Shown piece by piece: positions 31,407 to 42,988 of a DNA stretch of 64,000 nucleotides. Position 1 is the first letter of the stretch. Each line of letters begins with the position of its first letter. Location: NCBI GenBank assembly GCA_946807835.1, contig CAMPEX010000001.1, positions 2,867,001 to 2,931,000 of the forward strand, in the 5' to 3' direction. This DNA is from Ailanthus altissimus. Taxonomy: Eukaryota > Streptophyta > Magnoliopsida > Sapindales > Simaroubaceae. A model generated the notes under the pieces. The model was given only the letters and a program-made list of their open reading frames with translations, was not told the DNA's origin and did no database searches. Made by a program: the position numbers and the translations under genes.

Positions 31407-32143
31407 TGATGCAAACCACACAAAAAAAGGTGAACCCAACACCAATACGTTATTTACAAATCCAAAAATGCTAAATCAGATTCAAGAAAGAGAACCAAGA
31501 CCTGTTGTCTAATAAAGAGAGAACAACCAAGGTTATATGATGAATGATAAGTCAGATGTATGCAACAAAAGATGAATTGGATAAAAAGAATCACAAGATC
31601 TCAAAAGAACAAAGCTGGATAGTTTTTAGTCTCTCTCAAATTCAAAATAATCAAGTCTGCTATTTCTAAGGCTTTAACAAGATATTTATAGCATTTAGAA
31701 ACCCTAAAATCAGAAGGAAATCTACTTATTCTCTGCCAAATAAGGATTAAACTTAATAAGGAAGGTTCAGCCCTAATCCTTATTTTGTAAAGTTTTGACA
31801 AATTCAAAAGAAATAAAATTAATCAACTTTAATAAGGTTTTTCTCTAGCCTTAAATAGCATAGGCACGCCCAATATATCTTAAATAACACAATTAGGCTT
31901 TATAACTAATATTAGCCCACTAATATTGAGTACAAATATATTCTTTAATCTTGGGCTTGAATTAAATTAACCAGGCATTGTTCTTCTTATGCAAATATAA
32001 CCCCTTGTGTTTTGGCCCAACTAGCTTCAATAAGCCCTTGCAAAGCTTGATGCACCCTCTTAGCTTTAGCCCTCGTGATTGGACTATCTCTAATGTACAA
32101 CGGATCATGGTCGCTTATATTGTTGCTACCTTGATTTTCATCA
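31407..32143 (-). mobile_element. B 3' LTR
   Basis: 737 bases, TGATGCAAACCACAC to TTGATTTTCATCA, after purine tract GAAGGGAGGAGAAA. The minus strand continues the integrase frame into the LTR with SPITRAKAKRVHQALQG (near 32070). Confidence 0.9.
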
Positions 32144-32970
32144 TTTCTCCTCCCTTCAAAAAGATTTGTCCTCAAATCATCGTCATCTATATCAAAAGGA
32201 GAAAGATAAAAAAAAAAGTTAAAAGTAGCACTAACATTATACTCACCATGTAAATCTAATTTATAAGCATTGTCATTGATCCTCTCAATGATTTAAAATG
32301 GATGATCTCCTCTATGATGCAACTTAGAACGTCTTTGGGTAAGAAATCTTTCCTTTCGCATATGCAACCATACCCAATCACCAGGCTCAAATACCACTTG
32401 TTTGCGTCCTCTATTAGCTTGCTTAGCGTATTGCTGATTACGCTTTTCTATATGCTACCAAACTTTCTCATGTAGTTGCCTTACAAATTCTTCCTTTTTG
32501 TTTATAATCTAGATTTGCCCTTTCCTCAATTGGTATTGACAATAAGTCTAATGGTGTTAATGGATTAAAATCATAAACAACCTCGAATGGTGAAAATCCA
32601 ATGGTACCATGCACACTTCTATTAGAAGCAAATTCCACATGCGGCAGACAATCTTTCAATTCTTCAATTTCTTTTGAATTATGAAACGCAATAAAGCTCC
32701 TAATGTCCTATTCACCACTTCAGTTTGTCCATCTGTTTGTGGATGGCATGTTGTTGAAAATAACAACTTGGTTCTTAGCCTCTTCCACAAAGTTCTCCAA
32801 AAATAACTCAGAAATTTAACATCGCGGTCGGACACTATGCTTCTTGGCACACCATGCAATCTAAGCAATTCTTTGAAGAATAAATCAGCAATATTCGTGG
32901 TATCATCAGTCTTATGACATGATATAAAATCAGCCAACTTTGAAAACCTTCTAGATAATGCATCTGCCAC
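32144..32970 (-). pseudogene. B integrase (core to C-terminus)
   Basis: The core shows [38 protein letters not shown] and [18 protein letters not shown] (catalytic Asp and Glu), [25 protein letters not shown], then the WLHMRKER and DLRTNLFEGRRNDE end. The zinc-finger domain and first catalytic Asp are missing: RNase H codons [10 protein letters not shown] join straight to the core at about 32945. Further stops are at 32470 and 32210. Confidence 0.85.
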
Positions 32971-33500
32971 ATTATTTTTCTTCCCTTGTTTTTACTTGAT
33001 TATATAAGGGAATGCCTCAATAAATTCAATCCATTTAGCATGCCTTCGGATGAGTTTTTTCTGACCCTTCAAATGCTTTAAGCTCTCATGATCAGTGTGA
33101 ATGACAAACTCTTTAGGCCATAAACAATGCTGCCATGTCTCTAAAGCTTGAACCAATGCGTATAGTTCGTCGTATGTTAGATAATTCAAGGTTGCTCCAC
33201 TTACTTTTCACAAAAGTAGGCTAACAGTCGTCTCTCCTGCATCAAAACAGCTCCAATACCACACTTGAAGCATCACTTTCAATCTCAAATATTTTAGTAA
33301 ATTCAGGTAAAGCTAATAATGGTGCATTACAAAGTTTATCCTTAGGCAAGTTATATGCCTCTTCTTGAGCCTTTTCCCACTTGAATCTGAGACTCTTCTT
33401 TATCACCTCCATCAATGGTGCGGCTTAGGTGCTAAAAACTTTCTCAAACCTTCTATAAAAGCTTGCCAAACCATGGAAACAACATACATCCCTAATTGAC
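32971..33500 (-). pseudogene. B RNase H and RT remnant
   Basis: RNase [50 protein letters not shown]. Before it lies a short RT thumb piece with [15 protein letters not shown] near 33460 that is joined to gag codons upstream. The catalytic palm is absent. Confidence 0.8.
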
Positions 33501-34088
33501 TTAAGTGTTGGCCATTTCTCTTCCTCTCTTTGCACCTTTTGATTCCACCAAACTAATGCAGAATCTACAAATACAGAGGTTGCTAACCTCACCTTTTTCT
33601 CCTAAAAAATGATGGCAGTCAAACACCAATTCTACCTTCCTCTCCCATTCTAAATACACACCAGGATCTAACCTCCATTTGAATGATGGAATCTCCATTT
33701 TGATACTACTAAAATCCCTATCTTGCCTATCTTCCCATCTATCAAAGTCCCTTTCCATCCTAAGTCGCCTATATCCATGACCGCCTCTACCACCACCTCT
33801 ACAGTCTCTTAGATATCTCCCCAGATTGACATTATAAGGTCTATCAAACTCCTCATCTCTCAAATCTGCACCATTATCATCAACATCATCCTCATGCAGA
33901 TCTGGAGTCCTTTGTCGTTCTTGTGGCAAATTAGCATTCGCACCATCTTGCTTCCCCAACTTATCTAATCTATCATTAACATTATTGAGAATAATATCCA
34001 GACGTTCAAAATGCTTGAAAATTGCTTGCAAGGTGAATTCTTAATTTTTTTCTCCATCGAAAATGCTTTTCTTCAGGTTCTGTGACAT
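33501..34088 (-). pseudogene. B gag, 3' deleted
   Basis: The start at 34088 (MSQNLKKS) is frameshifted into a 176-codon stretch with an N-terminal coiled coil (FKHFERLDIILNNVNDRLDK), an Arg/Gly-rich region and MEIPSFKWRLDPGVYLEWERKVELVFDCH. It ends at REEEKWPTLKSI, which switches to RT-thumb sequence. Capsid C-terminus, zinc knuckle, protease and most RT are therefore lost. Confidence 0.85.
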
Positions 34089-34913
34089 GATTGAAAAAAT
34101 AAAAAATAAAATAAAAAAGACCTGAGAAGAAGGTTAGAACACCTCACAAACACTACCTCACACGTTTAACCTTACTCCTTCATAAACAGCTCTCAACTCT
34201 CGTGTTTAACACTCAATTAAATTGGGCTTTTACCCGCTAATGCACTCACACACTCTTGCCTTTTACCTCTCCAACTTTCCTGACTAAGTTCTTTATTGAA
34301 CTAAGGACTCTTTGAACCAAAATCAGTCTAGGAATTCATAAAACCTAGAGTGACCACGCAAGAATTTTAAGGAAAATGCAAGAAACACAATTTCAGAATT
34401 GAAAAGTAGTAATTTGACAAAGGTCAAATGAGACAAGGAAAATGAAACAATAAAATACTAATTAACGAAACCAAGAAAACTAAAGGAACAAGATTTCAGA
34501 AGTAAAGGAATAATAATTAGAGAAGAATCAGAATAAATCACAAGAATCAAGGTGATTTGAGAGGACATAGAATCAATTTTGCACAAGGAAACACATTAAA
34601 AGCAAATTAACAAAATTAAGAAGTTTTGCACACTAATAGCAAATCTACGCTGACAGCTTTTCTTTGGGCTAAGGTTACCTTCAAGTATTAGGATTTATAA
34701 AGTAGGAAGTAAATCTAATACAAGCAAGATCTGTCTCAACACACTTTTTTTTTTGGGTGTGGGAAATACAAATAACAAAACTAAATTAATAAAGATGTGA
34801 AAAAAAATACTTGAGGTAATTAAAATATGTAAAGCTTAACAGATAATTAATTGCATAATTGATGAAACAAAGGATAAGTAAAACTTGATTTAGAGCCAAG
34901 CTCTGATACCAAC
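34089..34913 (-). other. B leader, primer site and putative intron
   Basis: An 820-base leader without ORFs of note. Next to the LTR the minus strand reads GTTGGTATCAGAGCTTGG (34897-34913), an intact initiator-methionine tRNA primer site. A donor GAGAG|GTAAAA at 34266 and an acceptor CTAACCTTCTTCTCAG| at 34122 enclose 145 bases, as in D. Confidence 0.7.
34122..34266 (-). other. Putative leader intron of B
   Basis: Donor AG|GTAAAA, branch-like CTAAC, pyrimidine tract and CAG acceptor in the same relative place as D's (16576-16711). Neighbouring leader blocks (GCAAGAGTGTG, GGGTAAAAGCC, CACGAG) are also shared. Inferred from signals only. Confidence 0.4.
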
Positions 34914-35615
34914 TGATGAGAACCACACCTAAAATGGTGAACCAACACTAATACGTTGTTAACAAACCCAGAAATGCTAAATCAGATTCAAGAAAGAGAA
35001 CTAAGACCCATTGTCTAATAAAGAGACAAGAACTAAGGTCATATGATGAGTGATAAGTCAGATTTATGCACCACATGATGAATTGGATAAAAAATCATAA
35101 GTTCTCAAAAGAATAAAGCTGGATAGTTTTTATTCTCTCTTAAATTCAAAGTAATAAAGTCTGCTATTTCTAAGGCTTTAACAAGGTATTTATAGCCTTT
35201 AAAAACCCTGCCAAATAAGGATTAAACTTAGTAAGGAAGGTTCAACCTTAATCCTTATTTTGTAAAATTTTGATAAATTCAAAGGAAATAAAATTCATCA
35301 ACTTCAATAAGGTTTTTCCCTAGCCTTAAATAGCATATGCGCACCCAATATATCTTAAATAACATAATTAGGCTTTATTACTAACATTTGCCCACTAATA
35401 TTTAGTACAAATATATTCTTCAATCCTGGGCTTGAATTAAATTTACCAGGCCTTGTTCTTCTTGTGCAAATATAACTCCTTGTGTCTTGACCCAACTAGC
35501 TTTAATAAGCCCCTGCAAAGCTTGACTCCTCTTAGCTTTAGCCCTCGTGATTGGACCATCCCTAATGTGCAACGGATCATGGTTGCTTCTATTGTTAATA
35601 CCTTGATTTTCATTA
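34914..35615 (-). mobile_element. B 5' LTR
   Basis: 702 bases, TGATGAGAACCACACC to CTTGATTTTCATTA, colinear with the 3' LTR. The LTR-embedded integrase tail (DGPITRAKAKR) is readable near 35550. Confidence 0.9.
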
Positions 35616-36401
35616 TATGAGCTGATGAATTCTATATCTACGCACACTAAACTCCATAAGTATTGTACCATACCTAGCGACATATAGCGGTCAGACCATG
35701 AAAGATCTCTGAAATATGTGGAACCAAAGTATGGTGGATCACTTACAAGTCCACATTGGCGCTCAGGTCAAAAGATCACGTAGACTATTCAACTTGAGAG
35801 GACTGCATTGACAGCTTCATGGGATGTCTATTGTGGTCCTTGTTGAGCCTATTTAGTATTCAGTCCTTACTGAATACCTGTATACTACACGAACTTTCAG
35901 TAAGCCCATGGTCAGCTAAGAACAACCATATAGACCATTTAGGTATAGTATACACTAGTCTATTACAAAGGGTTCCACCGACAGACTCGCAATAGTGAAT
36001 AAGACCAAAAACATATAATTTGATATTAGACTTACATAATAACATTTTTTTATCATCTATTACAACCCCTTACAACTATGTTATTATTGATGTACTCTCG
36101 CATCTATGTCTTGTTACAAACAAGGTCCTAACTCTTAGATAATGCTGATTTTTAGAACCTATTAACTCTTAGTAATGCTAACTATTAGCAATTATAATTC
36201 TCAGCGTTAATAACCTGTTACGCTGGTCTAAATGCTTTAGATCAGATTTAAACTCTTTCATATCATACAATGCCTGTAGCATAACAAGCACTGTACCATT
36301 AAATTAATGAAATTAACGATTTAATAAAATGAACTGTAGAAATATTATAAAATAAAATATTCATACAATAATCAAATGACACGTAAGCACAAATCCCAAT
36401 A

Positions 36402-37013
36402 TTACCCTTTTATGAGCTCACACTCTCTTGCCTATTTCCACTCTTTAGTTCTATATTGAAATAAAACGAACTTTATCAAAATTACTTTGTAACAATTCAA
36501 ACTCAATAATTCAGATTAGTAAGGATGATAATAGGTTAACGCAAAGGAAAGAAAAGGCTGAAGTTACAAAGCAAAGAGAAGAAGATTATGAAAACAACAA
36601 ACTAGGGAAACCAAAACAAAGTAAATCTGAGTTTTTGATGCAATTTAGGTTGGATTGCACGAAAAGCCAAAATCACACTTGATGCAACAAAAACTTGAAT
36701 AACACTTCAACTAATTCAGAACATTTTTTTTGCTCTTTTTTTCTAATTAAGAGTAGCAAACCTGAATTCAATAGAATTTTATATTTTATGTTTGTCTTTT
36801 TTTTTTTTAACTTGTGTGCAATGATAAATAATTGAACTTGAATGATTTAGGGTGAAGAAATAGATAAATATTGCAGACAAGAAGAAGCAAAGTTGATAGG
36901 ATTCAGCTTCAAGAGAATAAGAACAAATGATGCGGAATTAAAAGAAAGAACAAACAATATAGAAAATAAAGGATAGATCAAACTTGATTTAGAATTTAAG
37001 CTCTAATACCAAA
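36402..37013 (-). other. Element H: leader, LTR-proximal part with primer site
   Basis: Homologous to the B and D leaders at its low end (CTCACACTCTCTTGCC). Where D has a GT donor it reads AATAG|GCAAGAG, a possible GC donor or a decayed site. Runs of A/T follow. The primer site TTTGGTATTAGAGCTTAA (minus strand) is at 36996-37013. No gene. Confidence 0.65.
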
Positions 37014-37708
37014 TAATGTGAACCTCACAAAAAAAGTGAGACTCGACACTCAATTTGGTTCCTTTGCCAAGGTTCATTCTAATTCAGATTCATAAATAAA
37101 TGAAAAATAAGGACCTTGACCCATTATCTATTCAAAGATAAGAACCAAAGGTATAAGAAAATAGGTTGATGCTACACTCAAGATATATGAGAAAGATTGT
37201 GAGTAATAAGTCAATGATGAACGCCACAAGATAAAATCTTGATCAGTTCTTTCAAGAGCCAAGAGAAAACTTTCAATAATATTAATGTCATAAACTTCTT
37301 TACTTCTCATCCCTTATGGTATTTATAGAGACTACTTGAGATGCCAAGCATTCTTTACAACTTTCAAAATTCAACAATAAATGAAACTAAGACTGACTGT
37401 CAAACTTCTAACCACTACCAAGATAAGTAAATTCTGTACTAAATATAATTAATATGCTAAATGCAATTGCAAGCTCCTAATATGACACTTTTTGTTCTTA
37501 TTGGGCTTCCATCACATGGGCTGCTTTAATGATCTGATTTTAATGTCCATCATAAGGAAACTTTGATAAAATTGACAAGGCATTGAATTTGAGATGTGCT
37601 CAATTAGCTTATTTACATTTCTTTCATTTTCTTGGATCTTGCCCTTATCATTGGACCCCCATGGATGCTAAATGAATCTTTTGAAGCTTTTAAACCTGAT
37701 TTGCATCA
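37014..37708 (-). mobile_element. Element H: 5' LTR (family A)
   Basis: 695 bases from TAATGTGAACCTCAC (TG mutated to TA) to CCTGATTTGCATCA. Typical family A R/U5 (CTCAATTTGGTTCCTTTGCC), a TTTATAGAG box at about 37320, and a degenerate integrase-tail region near 37650 (ATCCATGGGGGTCC). It fixes the 5' boundary of the outermost element of the nest. Confidence 0.85.
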
Positions 37709-38264
37709 ACTTGGATTAATGCCCTTAAGAGAAGAAAATAAGGAAATTTGAAGGATCCCTTCTAGGATGATGCATAATGCCCACCTATCATCCCGAAGGC
37801 CATTTACATGTTCATTCAAGGACAAGCTCTTTCCAAGTGTAGGAGAATGATGGGGTACAACGACCCATGAATTGCCAACAATATAAAGCCCAATATACAA
37901 CCCCAAGCCCAATTTGAAGTCAGACATACTTATTAGAGTTAAAGAAAACTGAATCTTATCATTTAGCTATTTTTAGTTCTCATTTAAATTGTTTTGATAA
38001 TTATGTTATCTTGGAACTTTAATTTAGTTTTTTCTATTCTTAGAGGATTGTTCCAAGTATTTAAACTAGATACATCTATATTTTTTTTAATAGTTTTTTA
38101 TGATTAATAAAATTTAAAGTTGTCCACTAAGAGCTAATTTTCTTTTATCTTGTTGAACGATTATCAACAACCCTAGTCTTCGTGAATGAAATCATGAACA
38201 TTAACATTTGTGCTGCATCAGGTGGTATTAGAGTTTAGTCTTGAAATGGCTGGGTGAAGTAGAT
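37709..38264 (+). mobile_element. Family I LTR with internal sequence on both sides
   Basis: 37709-37847 resembles a pol end (RTSSFQV-like codons and a purine tract GTGTAGGAGAA). 37848-38220 is a 373-base LTR, TGATGGGGTACAAC to TGTGCTGCATCA. 38221-38240, GGTGGTATTAGAGTTTAG, is an initiator-methionine tRNA primer site. An LTR with a pol end on its left and a primer site on its right is what a tandem element leaves. No gene is otherwise recognisable. Confidence 0.5.
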
Positions 38265-38781
38265 TAGCGTTGATGGGTCATGATTTCATTCACGAAGACA
38301 TAATTGTGTTGATATCGTTCATCAAAAATGAAAATCTAAGATAGGTTAAGCCCAACTCAAGTAAAGTTTCTGCAACTTTAGGTCTGTATATTTAAATATT
38401 TAATCAATCACTATGAATACTTTCCTTTCATCCCTAATATATTCATAGTGAACACTTGGGATTTCAGCATGTATTATAATATTTAATGACAACTAAAATT
38501 TACTAACTACCAACTACTATCAATAACTGAGGCACTTGGGATGCTAGTACTTATGATAATAATTAATATAAACTTACAACTACTAACAACTATCAATACT
38601 GAGGCTTTACTTCAAATAACTTTCTAACTTTGCAACTACAATAATAAATATAGTTGTAGTCTCCTAGGAGCTTCTCAACACACGAGCTGGTTGTTGGCAA
38701 TTTTAACTGCTAACACTGTAATAGCCATTAATGTGATGTCCATCATGTCCCCTATCACATGTGCTGGTATGTCTCCCATCA
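38265..38781 (-). mobile_element. Family J LTR (3' LTR)
   Basis: Shares TTCATTCACGAAGAC, TTGTTGATATxGTTCA and GCCCAACTC with the J 5' LTR piece at 41637-41820. The LTR 5' end is TGATGGGAGACATACC after the purine tract AGTGGAGGAGAA (minus strand). Its middle resembles the family A/F U3 tandem blocks. Confidence 0.65.
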
Positions 38782-39617
38782 TTCTCCTCCACTTACAGAG
38801 AACTCGTTCTCGAGTAACTATACAAGTTCTTCCCAGATTTTCAATGGTCTAGTCACACTCCACATGGCCACTCAATTTACTGAATTCATTTCTTGGTTAA
38901 GCTTGTTGGTGCAAATGTTGACACACATCCACCAAATCCCATCCTTCTTTAGTAGAGCAGAAATAGCATAAGAAGTTCTACTCTCCACAATGTTTTTCTT
39001 CCTCAATAATTTTTCCACATTTTCACTCAAAACGTCATGTTCATGAGACCTAATTAGATAATGTGATGAATTTGGTAAATTGACAGGAATTAAATTAATG
39101 CAATATTCAATGTTTTGCTTTGGAGCCAATATTACGGTTTGGCCATCAAATTTGAAAATTTAGTCACCAACTCTTGGAATTTATTCGGCACAAATTGTTC
39201 AAGCAATTCTTCTCCTTTCACCACCAAGCTAGTACATATGTGCATCTTCTTTATTTCTTCCACGAAATTTTTCTCCTTGTGGATCTCTAAAAATTAGGTC
39301 TTCTCCTCTACTTTAGAGATTGTCTTCTTAGGTTGACTCGGTACCATCACTATCCACTGTCATTCCAAGTAAGAGAATAAGTACTATCCTTTTCCTTGTG
39401 TTATAGCATTTACATCATATTGCAAAGGTCTACCTAATAATACATGAATGCATCCATTTCAACAACATCACAATAAACCTTTGCCTTCTAACGCTTACTA
39501 ATTGATAGAGGTAGTTGGCATCGTTTGGTTATTTTCATACTAGGTCCCTTTTTAATCTAATCATTATTGTATGGTGAGGGATGTGGTTCAGTGTTAAGTT
39601 TAAGGTGATCAACTAAT
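38782..39617 (-). pseudogene. Element J: RT N-terminus and protease end
   Basis: The 85-codon stretch 39129-38872 reads IEYCINLIPVNLPNSSHYLIR, then KDGIWWMCVNICTNKLNQ, the RT fingers. Upstream (39130-39617) the protease end is recognisable, with DHLKLNTEPHPSPYN and CDVVxMDA. RT is cut soon after the fingers; below 38870 the LTR-proximal codons (LENELSVSGGE-like) follow. RNase H and integrase are deleted. Confidence 0.75.
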
Positions 39618-41192
39618 TGATGCGAACCTCATAAAGAAAAGTGAGACCTAACGCTCAATGAGGTTCCTTTGCCAAGGATCGTTCTAATTCATATTTTTAT
39701 ATAAACAAAAAAAGAACCTTGACCCGAAGTATAAGAAGATAGTAGACACCACACTCAAGATAGATGAGAAGTGTGAGTGATAAGTCTAAATGAATGCCAC
39801 AAGATGAAATCTTGATAAGTTCTAATAATAGTTCTTTGAAGAACTTAAGAGAAAACTCTCAATATTAATATCATTAATTCTATTTTCGTTCTCCCTCATC
39901 TCTCATATATTTATAGGGACCTCTTGGGATGTCTAGCATTTATTACAGCAACTAATGACAACTCACAACTACTAATTATCAACTACTACCAATAACTTAA
40001 GCACTTGGGATTCCAACACTTATTACAACAATTAATGAAAACTTACAACTACTAACTACCAACTACTACCAATAAACTAGGCACTTGGAATGCTAATACT
40101 TATTGTTTGTCTATATCCTGTGGATCTCTTCCTACTTATTGTTTGTCTACCTCCTTTGCCATATTCAACAATCTATCCCAAGCATCTTCATGAATGCCAT
40201 CACCATTCATGGTAGCACGCCTATCTTAAATTCGCAATTTAGAAACTTTAGGTGTCTGCTCACTTTGTGTACTAGATTCAAGTTCATCTATCTGTTTATG
40301 AACTTGCTTCAACTCTACTTTCAACATTTTTTTCATCTCACCCATTAAAGTTTTCATGAGAAACTTTGAATCCACCTTTTTCAATTAAACTTCGAAAGTA
40401 TTTTGTTCTTGTTGTTTAACATGTTTGCTGCAAAACAAAGTTAGAAAAATAAAAAGAACCTCGCACACTCCCTCACATGTTTCACTCAAAGAATGATTAA
40501 CTCAACTTTCACTCTTGTTTTTTTTTTTTTTGAAATTTAGAAAAGTAATTCTAGAATCATGGAATCTGAGATTTATTTTTTTTTTACTCTTTTTTTTATT
40601 ATTTATATGTAATAACAGAACTTGAAGAATTAGATAAAGTAATAGACATGAAGAAACAAGAAAATTGATATAGGCTACTAATTTTTAGAGACTAAAATAT
40701 AGTTGCTGATTTAAAAGAAAAAACAATCAATGAAAATTAAAAGGATAGTTCAAACCTGATTAGAACCTAAACTCTGATACCAAATAATGTGAACCGCACA
40801 AAAACAAAGTGCGACCCGATGCTCAATGAAGTTCCTTTGCCAAGGATCGTTTTAATTCAGATTTTTATATGAACAAAAAAAAGAACCTTGACCCATTATT
40901 TATAAGAGATTCTAGAAGTAGAGGTATGAGAAGATAGTAGATGCCACACTCAAGATAGATGAGAAGTGTGAGTGATAAGTCTAAATGAACGTCACAAGAT
41001 GAAATCTTAATAAGTTCTAATAATAATTCTTTGAAAAACTTAAGAGAAAACTCTCAATATTAATATCATTAATTCTATTTTTGTTCTTCCTCATCTCTCA
41101 TAATATCACATGGGCTGTTATGCTGTTGTTCACCATCACCCATGGATGTTTAATGGACCCTTGTGATATTTTTGGCAACCTAGTTCGCATCA
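39618..41192 (-). mobile_element. Small non-autonomous family A element (A3)
   Basis: 1,575 bases with a perfect CTAAT duplication (39613-39617, 41193-41197) in J protease. 3' LTR 39618-40097 (its 5' part missing), gag N-terminal piece, leader with primer site CTCTGATACCA (40774-40783), and a 5' LTR 40785-41192 with an internal deletion near 41100. Excision restores J codons IIDSCSGESLVSQRL|VDHLKL. Confidence 0.92.
40098..40422 (-). pseudogene. A3 gag N-terminal remnant
   Basis: The start at 40422 parallels A1 gag at 3355 and D gag at 16570. About 100 codons are recognisable through frameshifts (VDSKFLMKTLMGE-like, FINRxMNLNLVH). The acceptor-like CTAACTTTGTTTTGCAG ends at 40428, before the ATG. 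No pol is present, so the element depends entirely on relatives. Confidence 0.75.
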
Positions 41193-41636
41193 CTAATCTT
41201 TGTGACACTAGGCTTTCACCACTACAACTATCAATAATTAGTTTACACACCTTATTAGCAACTAAACACTTTTCTCCTTGGGTTGTGCATCATCTAAATC
41301 CTATTTCAAATCATCTACTAGAAGGGCAAAATGTTTAGGCGTTCATTGCGCAATATTGACTGTTCTTCTTGATTACGGCTTGACAACGACTCTATCTTCG
41401 ACTTTTTCCTCGACATTGTAATTTAAGGGTGCAGAATGTAGCTGTTTGTGTGGTAATCTCCTAACCACAATTGGTCCTGTGGCAGTGGTTTTTGAGTTCT
41501 CAAACCCCTAAGATGTTTGGTCATTGCTTCTATAATTTTCTTCATTTCTATCATATGCATTTCCATTTACTCGAACACATTCAAACATTTTCCATTTAAC
41601 TATAACATGCCATCTCAAAATAAGGCTTTGATACCA
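41193..41636 (-). pseudogene. Element J: protease start and 5' remnant
   Basis: ANKVCKLIIDSCSGESLVSQRL (protease; IIDSCSG in place of DGGSC) lies at 41198-41270. Beyond it is a collapsed gag/leader remnant, and the primer site GGTGGTATCAAAGCCTTA at 41622-41638. Most of gag is deleted. Confidence 0.7.
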
Positions 41637-41820
41637 CCTAACACAGGACAAGCACTGATGGGCTCACAGTTTTGTTCACGAACATGAAGGTTGTTGATAT
41701 TGTTCAACAAAAGCAAAAATCTAAGATTGGCATTGCCCAACTCAAAAACAAGTTTCTGCAACTTTAGGTGTTTATTTCTGAATGTTTAATTAATCACTCT
41801 AAATACTTTTCTTTCATCCC
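41637..41820 (-). mobile_element. Element J 5' LTR, truncated
   Basis: TAACACAGGACAAGCACTGATGGG adjoins the primer site. 184 bases match 38265-38420 and then stop at TTCATCCC where a family B LTR begins. Confidence 0.65.
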
Positions 41821-42199
41821 TGATGAAAATCAAGGTAGCAGCAATAGAAGCAACCAAGATTCATTTCACATTAGGGATGGTCCAATCACGAGGGCTAAAG
41901 TTAAGAGGGTGCGTTAAGCTTTGTAGGGGCTTATAGAAGCTAGTTAGGCCAAAACGCAAGGAGTTATATTTGCACAAGAAGAACAAGGCCTAGTTAATTT
42001 AATTCAAGCCCAGGATTGAAGAATATATTTGTGCTCAATATTAGTGGGCTAATATTAGTAATAAAGCCTAATTATGTTATTTAAGATATATTGGGTGTGC
42101 CTATGCTATTTAAGGCTAGGGAAAAATCTTATTTATGTTGATTAATTTTATTTCCTTTAAATTTGTCAAAACTGCACAAAATAAGGATTAGGGCCGAAT

Positions 42200-42988
42200 A
42201 GTATTTTTGTTGTGGTTGACAGATTTTCAAAGTTGGCTCATTTTATACCATGTCACAAGATTGACGATGCCATGAATACTACTGATTTATTCTTCAAACA
42301 AGTGGTTAGATTGAATGGGGTGCCAAGAAGCATAGTGTCCGACCGCGATGTTAAATTTCTTAGTCAATTTTAGATAACTTTGTAGAAGACGCTAAGAACT
42401 AAGCTGTTATTTTCAACAACATGCTATTCACAAACTGAAGTGGTGAATAGGACATTAGGAGCTTTATTACGTTCCATCATTCAAAAGAACTTGAAGAATT
42501 GGGAGGATTGTTAGCCGCATGTGAAATTTGCTTACAATAGGAGTGTACATAGTACCACTAGGTTTTCACCATTCGAGGTTGTTTATGGTTTTAATCCATT
42601 AACACTATTGGACTTACTTCCACTACCAATTGAGGAAAGGGAAAATCTAGATGGTAAACAAAATGCAGAATTTGTAAGATAGCATATAGAAAAGCATAAT
42701 GAGCAATACGCTAAGCAAGCTAATAGAGAGCATAAACAAGTGATTTTTGAACTTGGTGATTGGGTATGGTTGCATATGTGGAAGGAAAGATTTCCTACAC
42801 AAAGGCGTTCCAAGTTGCATCCTAAAGGAGATTGTCCATTTCAAATCATTGAAATCAATGACAATGCTTATAAATTATATTTACATGGTGAGTATAATGT
42901 TAGTGCTACTTTTAACATTTTTTTATCTTTCTCCTTTTGATATAGATGACGACAATTTGAGGACAAATCTTTCTGAAGGGAGGAGAAA
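42200..42988 (+). pseudogene. B-type integrase core and C-terminus
   Basis: [13 protein letters not shown] codons continue (with frameshifts) to [65 protein letters not shown] and DCPFQIIEINDNAYKLYL, and end at DDNLRTNLSEGRRNDE across the purine tract into the LTR. The first catalytic Asp is absent. A TDGQ codon deletion is seen before QTEVV. Confidence 0.85.

Larger units (their letters stand above)
31407..35615 (-). mobile_element. Element B: complete but internally deleted gypsy element
   Basis: Both LTRs, polypurine tract, primer site and a 2.8-kb internal region with gag, an RT remnant, RNase H and integrase. Target duplication TGTGA/TATGA (31402-31406, 35616-35620), in the G LTR. Protease and most of RT are deleted by a gag-to-RT fusion near 33510. 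This is the only element in the window with both LTRs essentially full length and flanking duplications. Confidence 0.9.
29731..36401 (-). mobile_element. Solo family G (copia-type) LTR carrying a B element
   Basis: LTR pieces 29731-31406 and 35621-36401 (about 2,457 bases together) flank a B element. The ends are TGTGAATGAT and AAATCCCAATA, with target duplication TAACC/TTACC (29726-29730, 36402-36406). Removing it rejoins H's leader (GGCTTTAACC to TTACCCTTTTATG), which parallels D's GGCTTTTACCCTCTTATG. No coding sequence. Confidence 0.85.
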
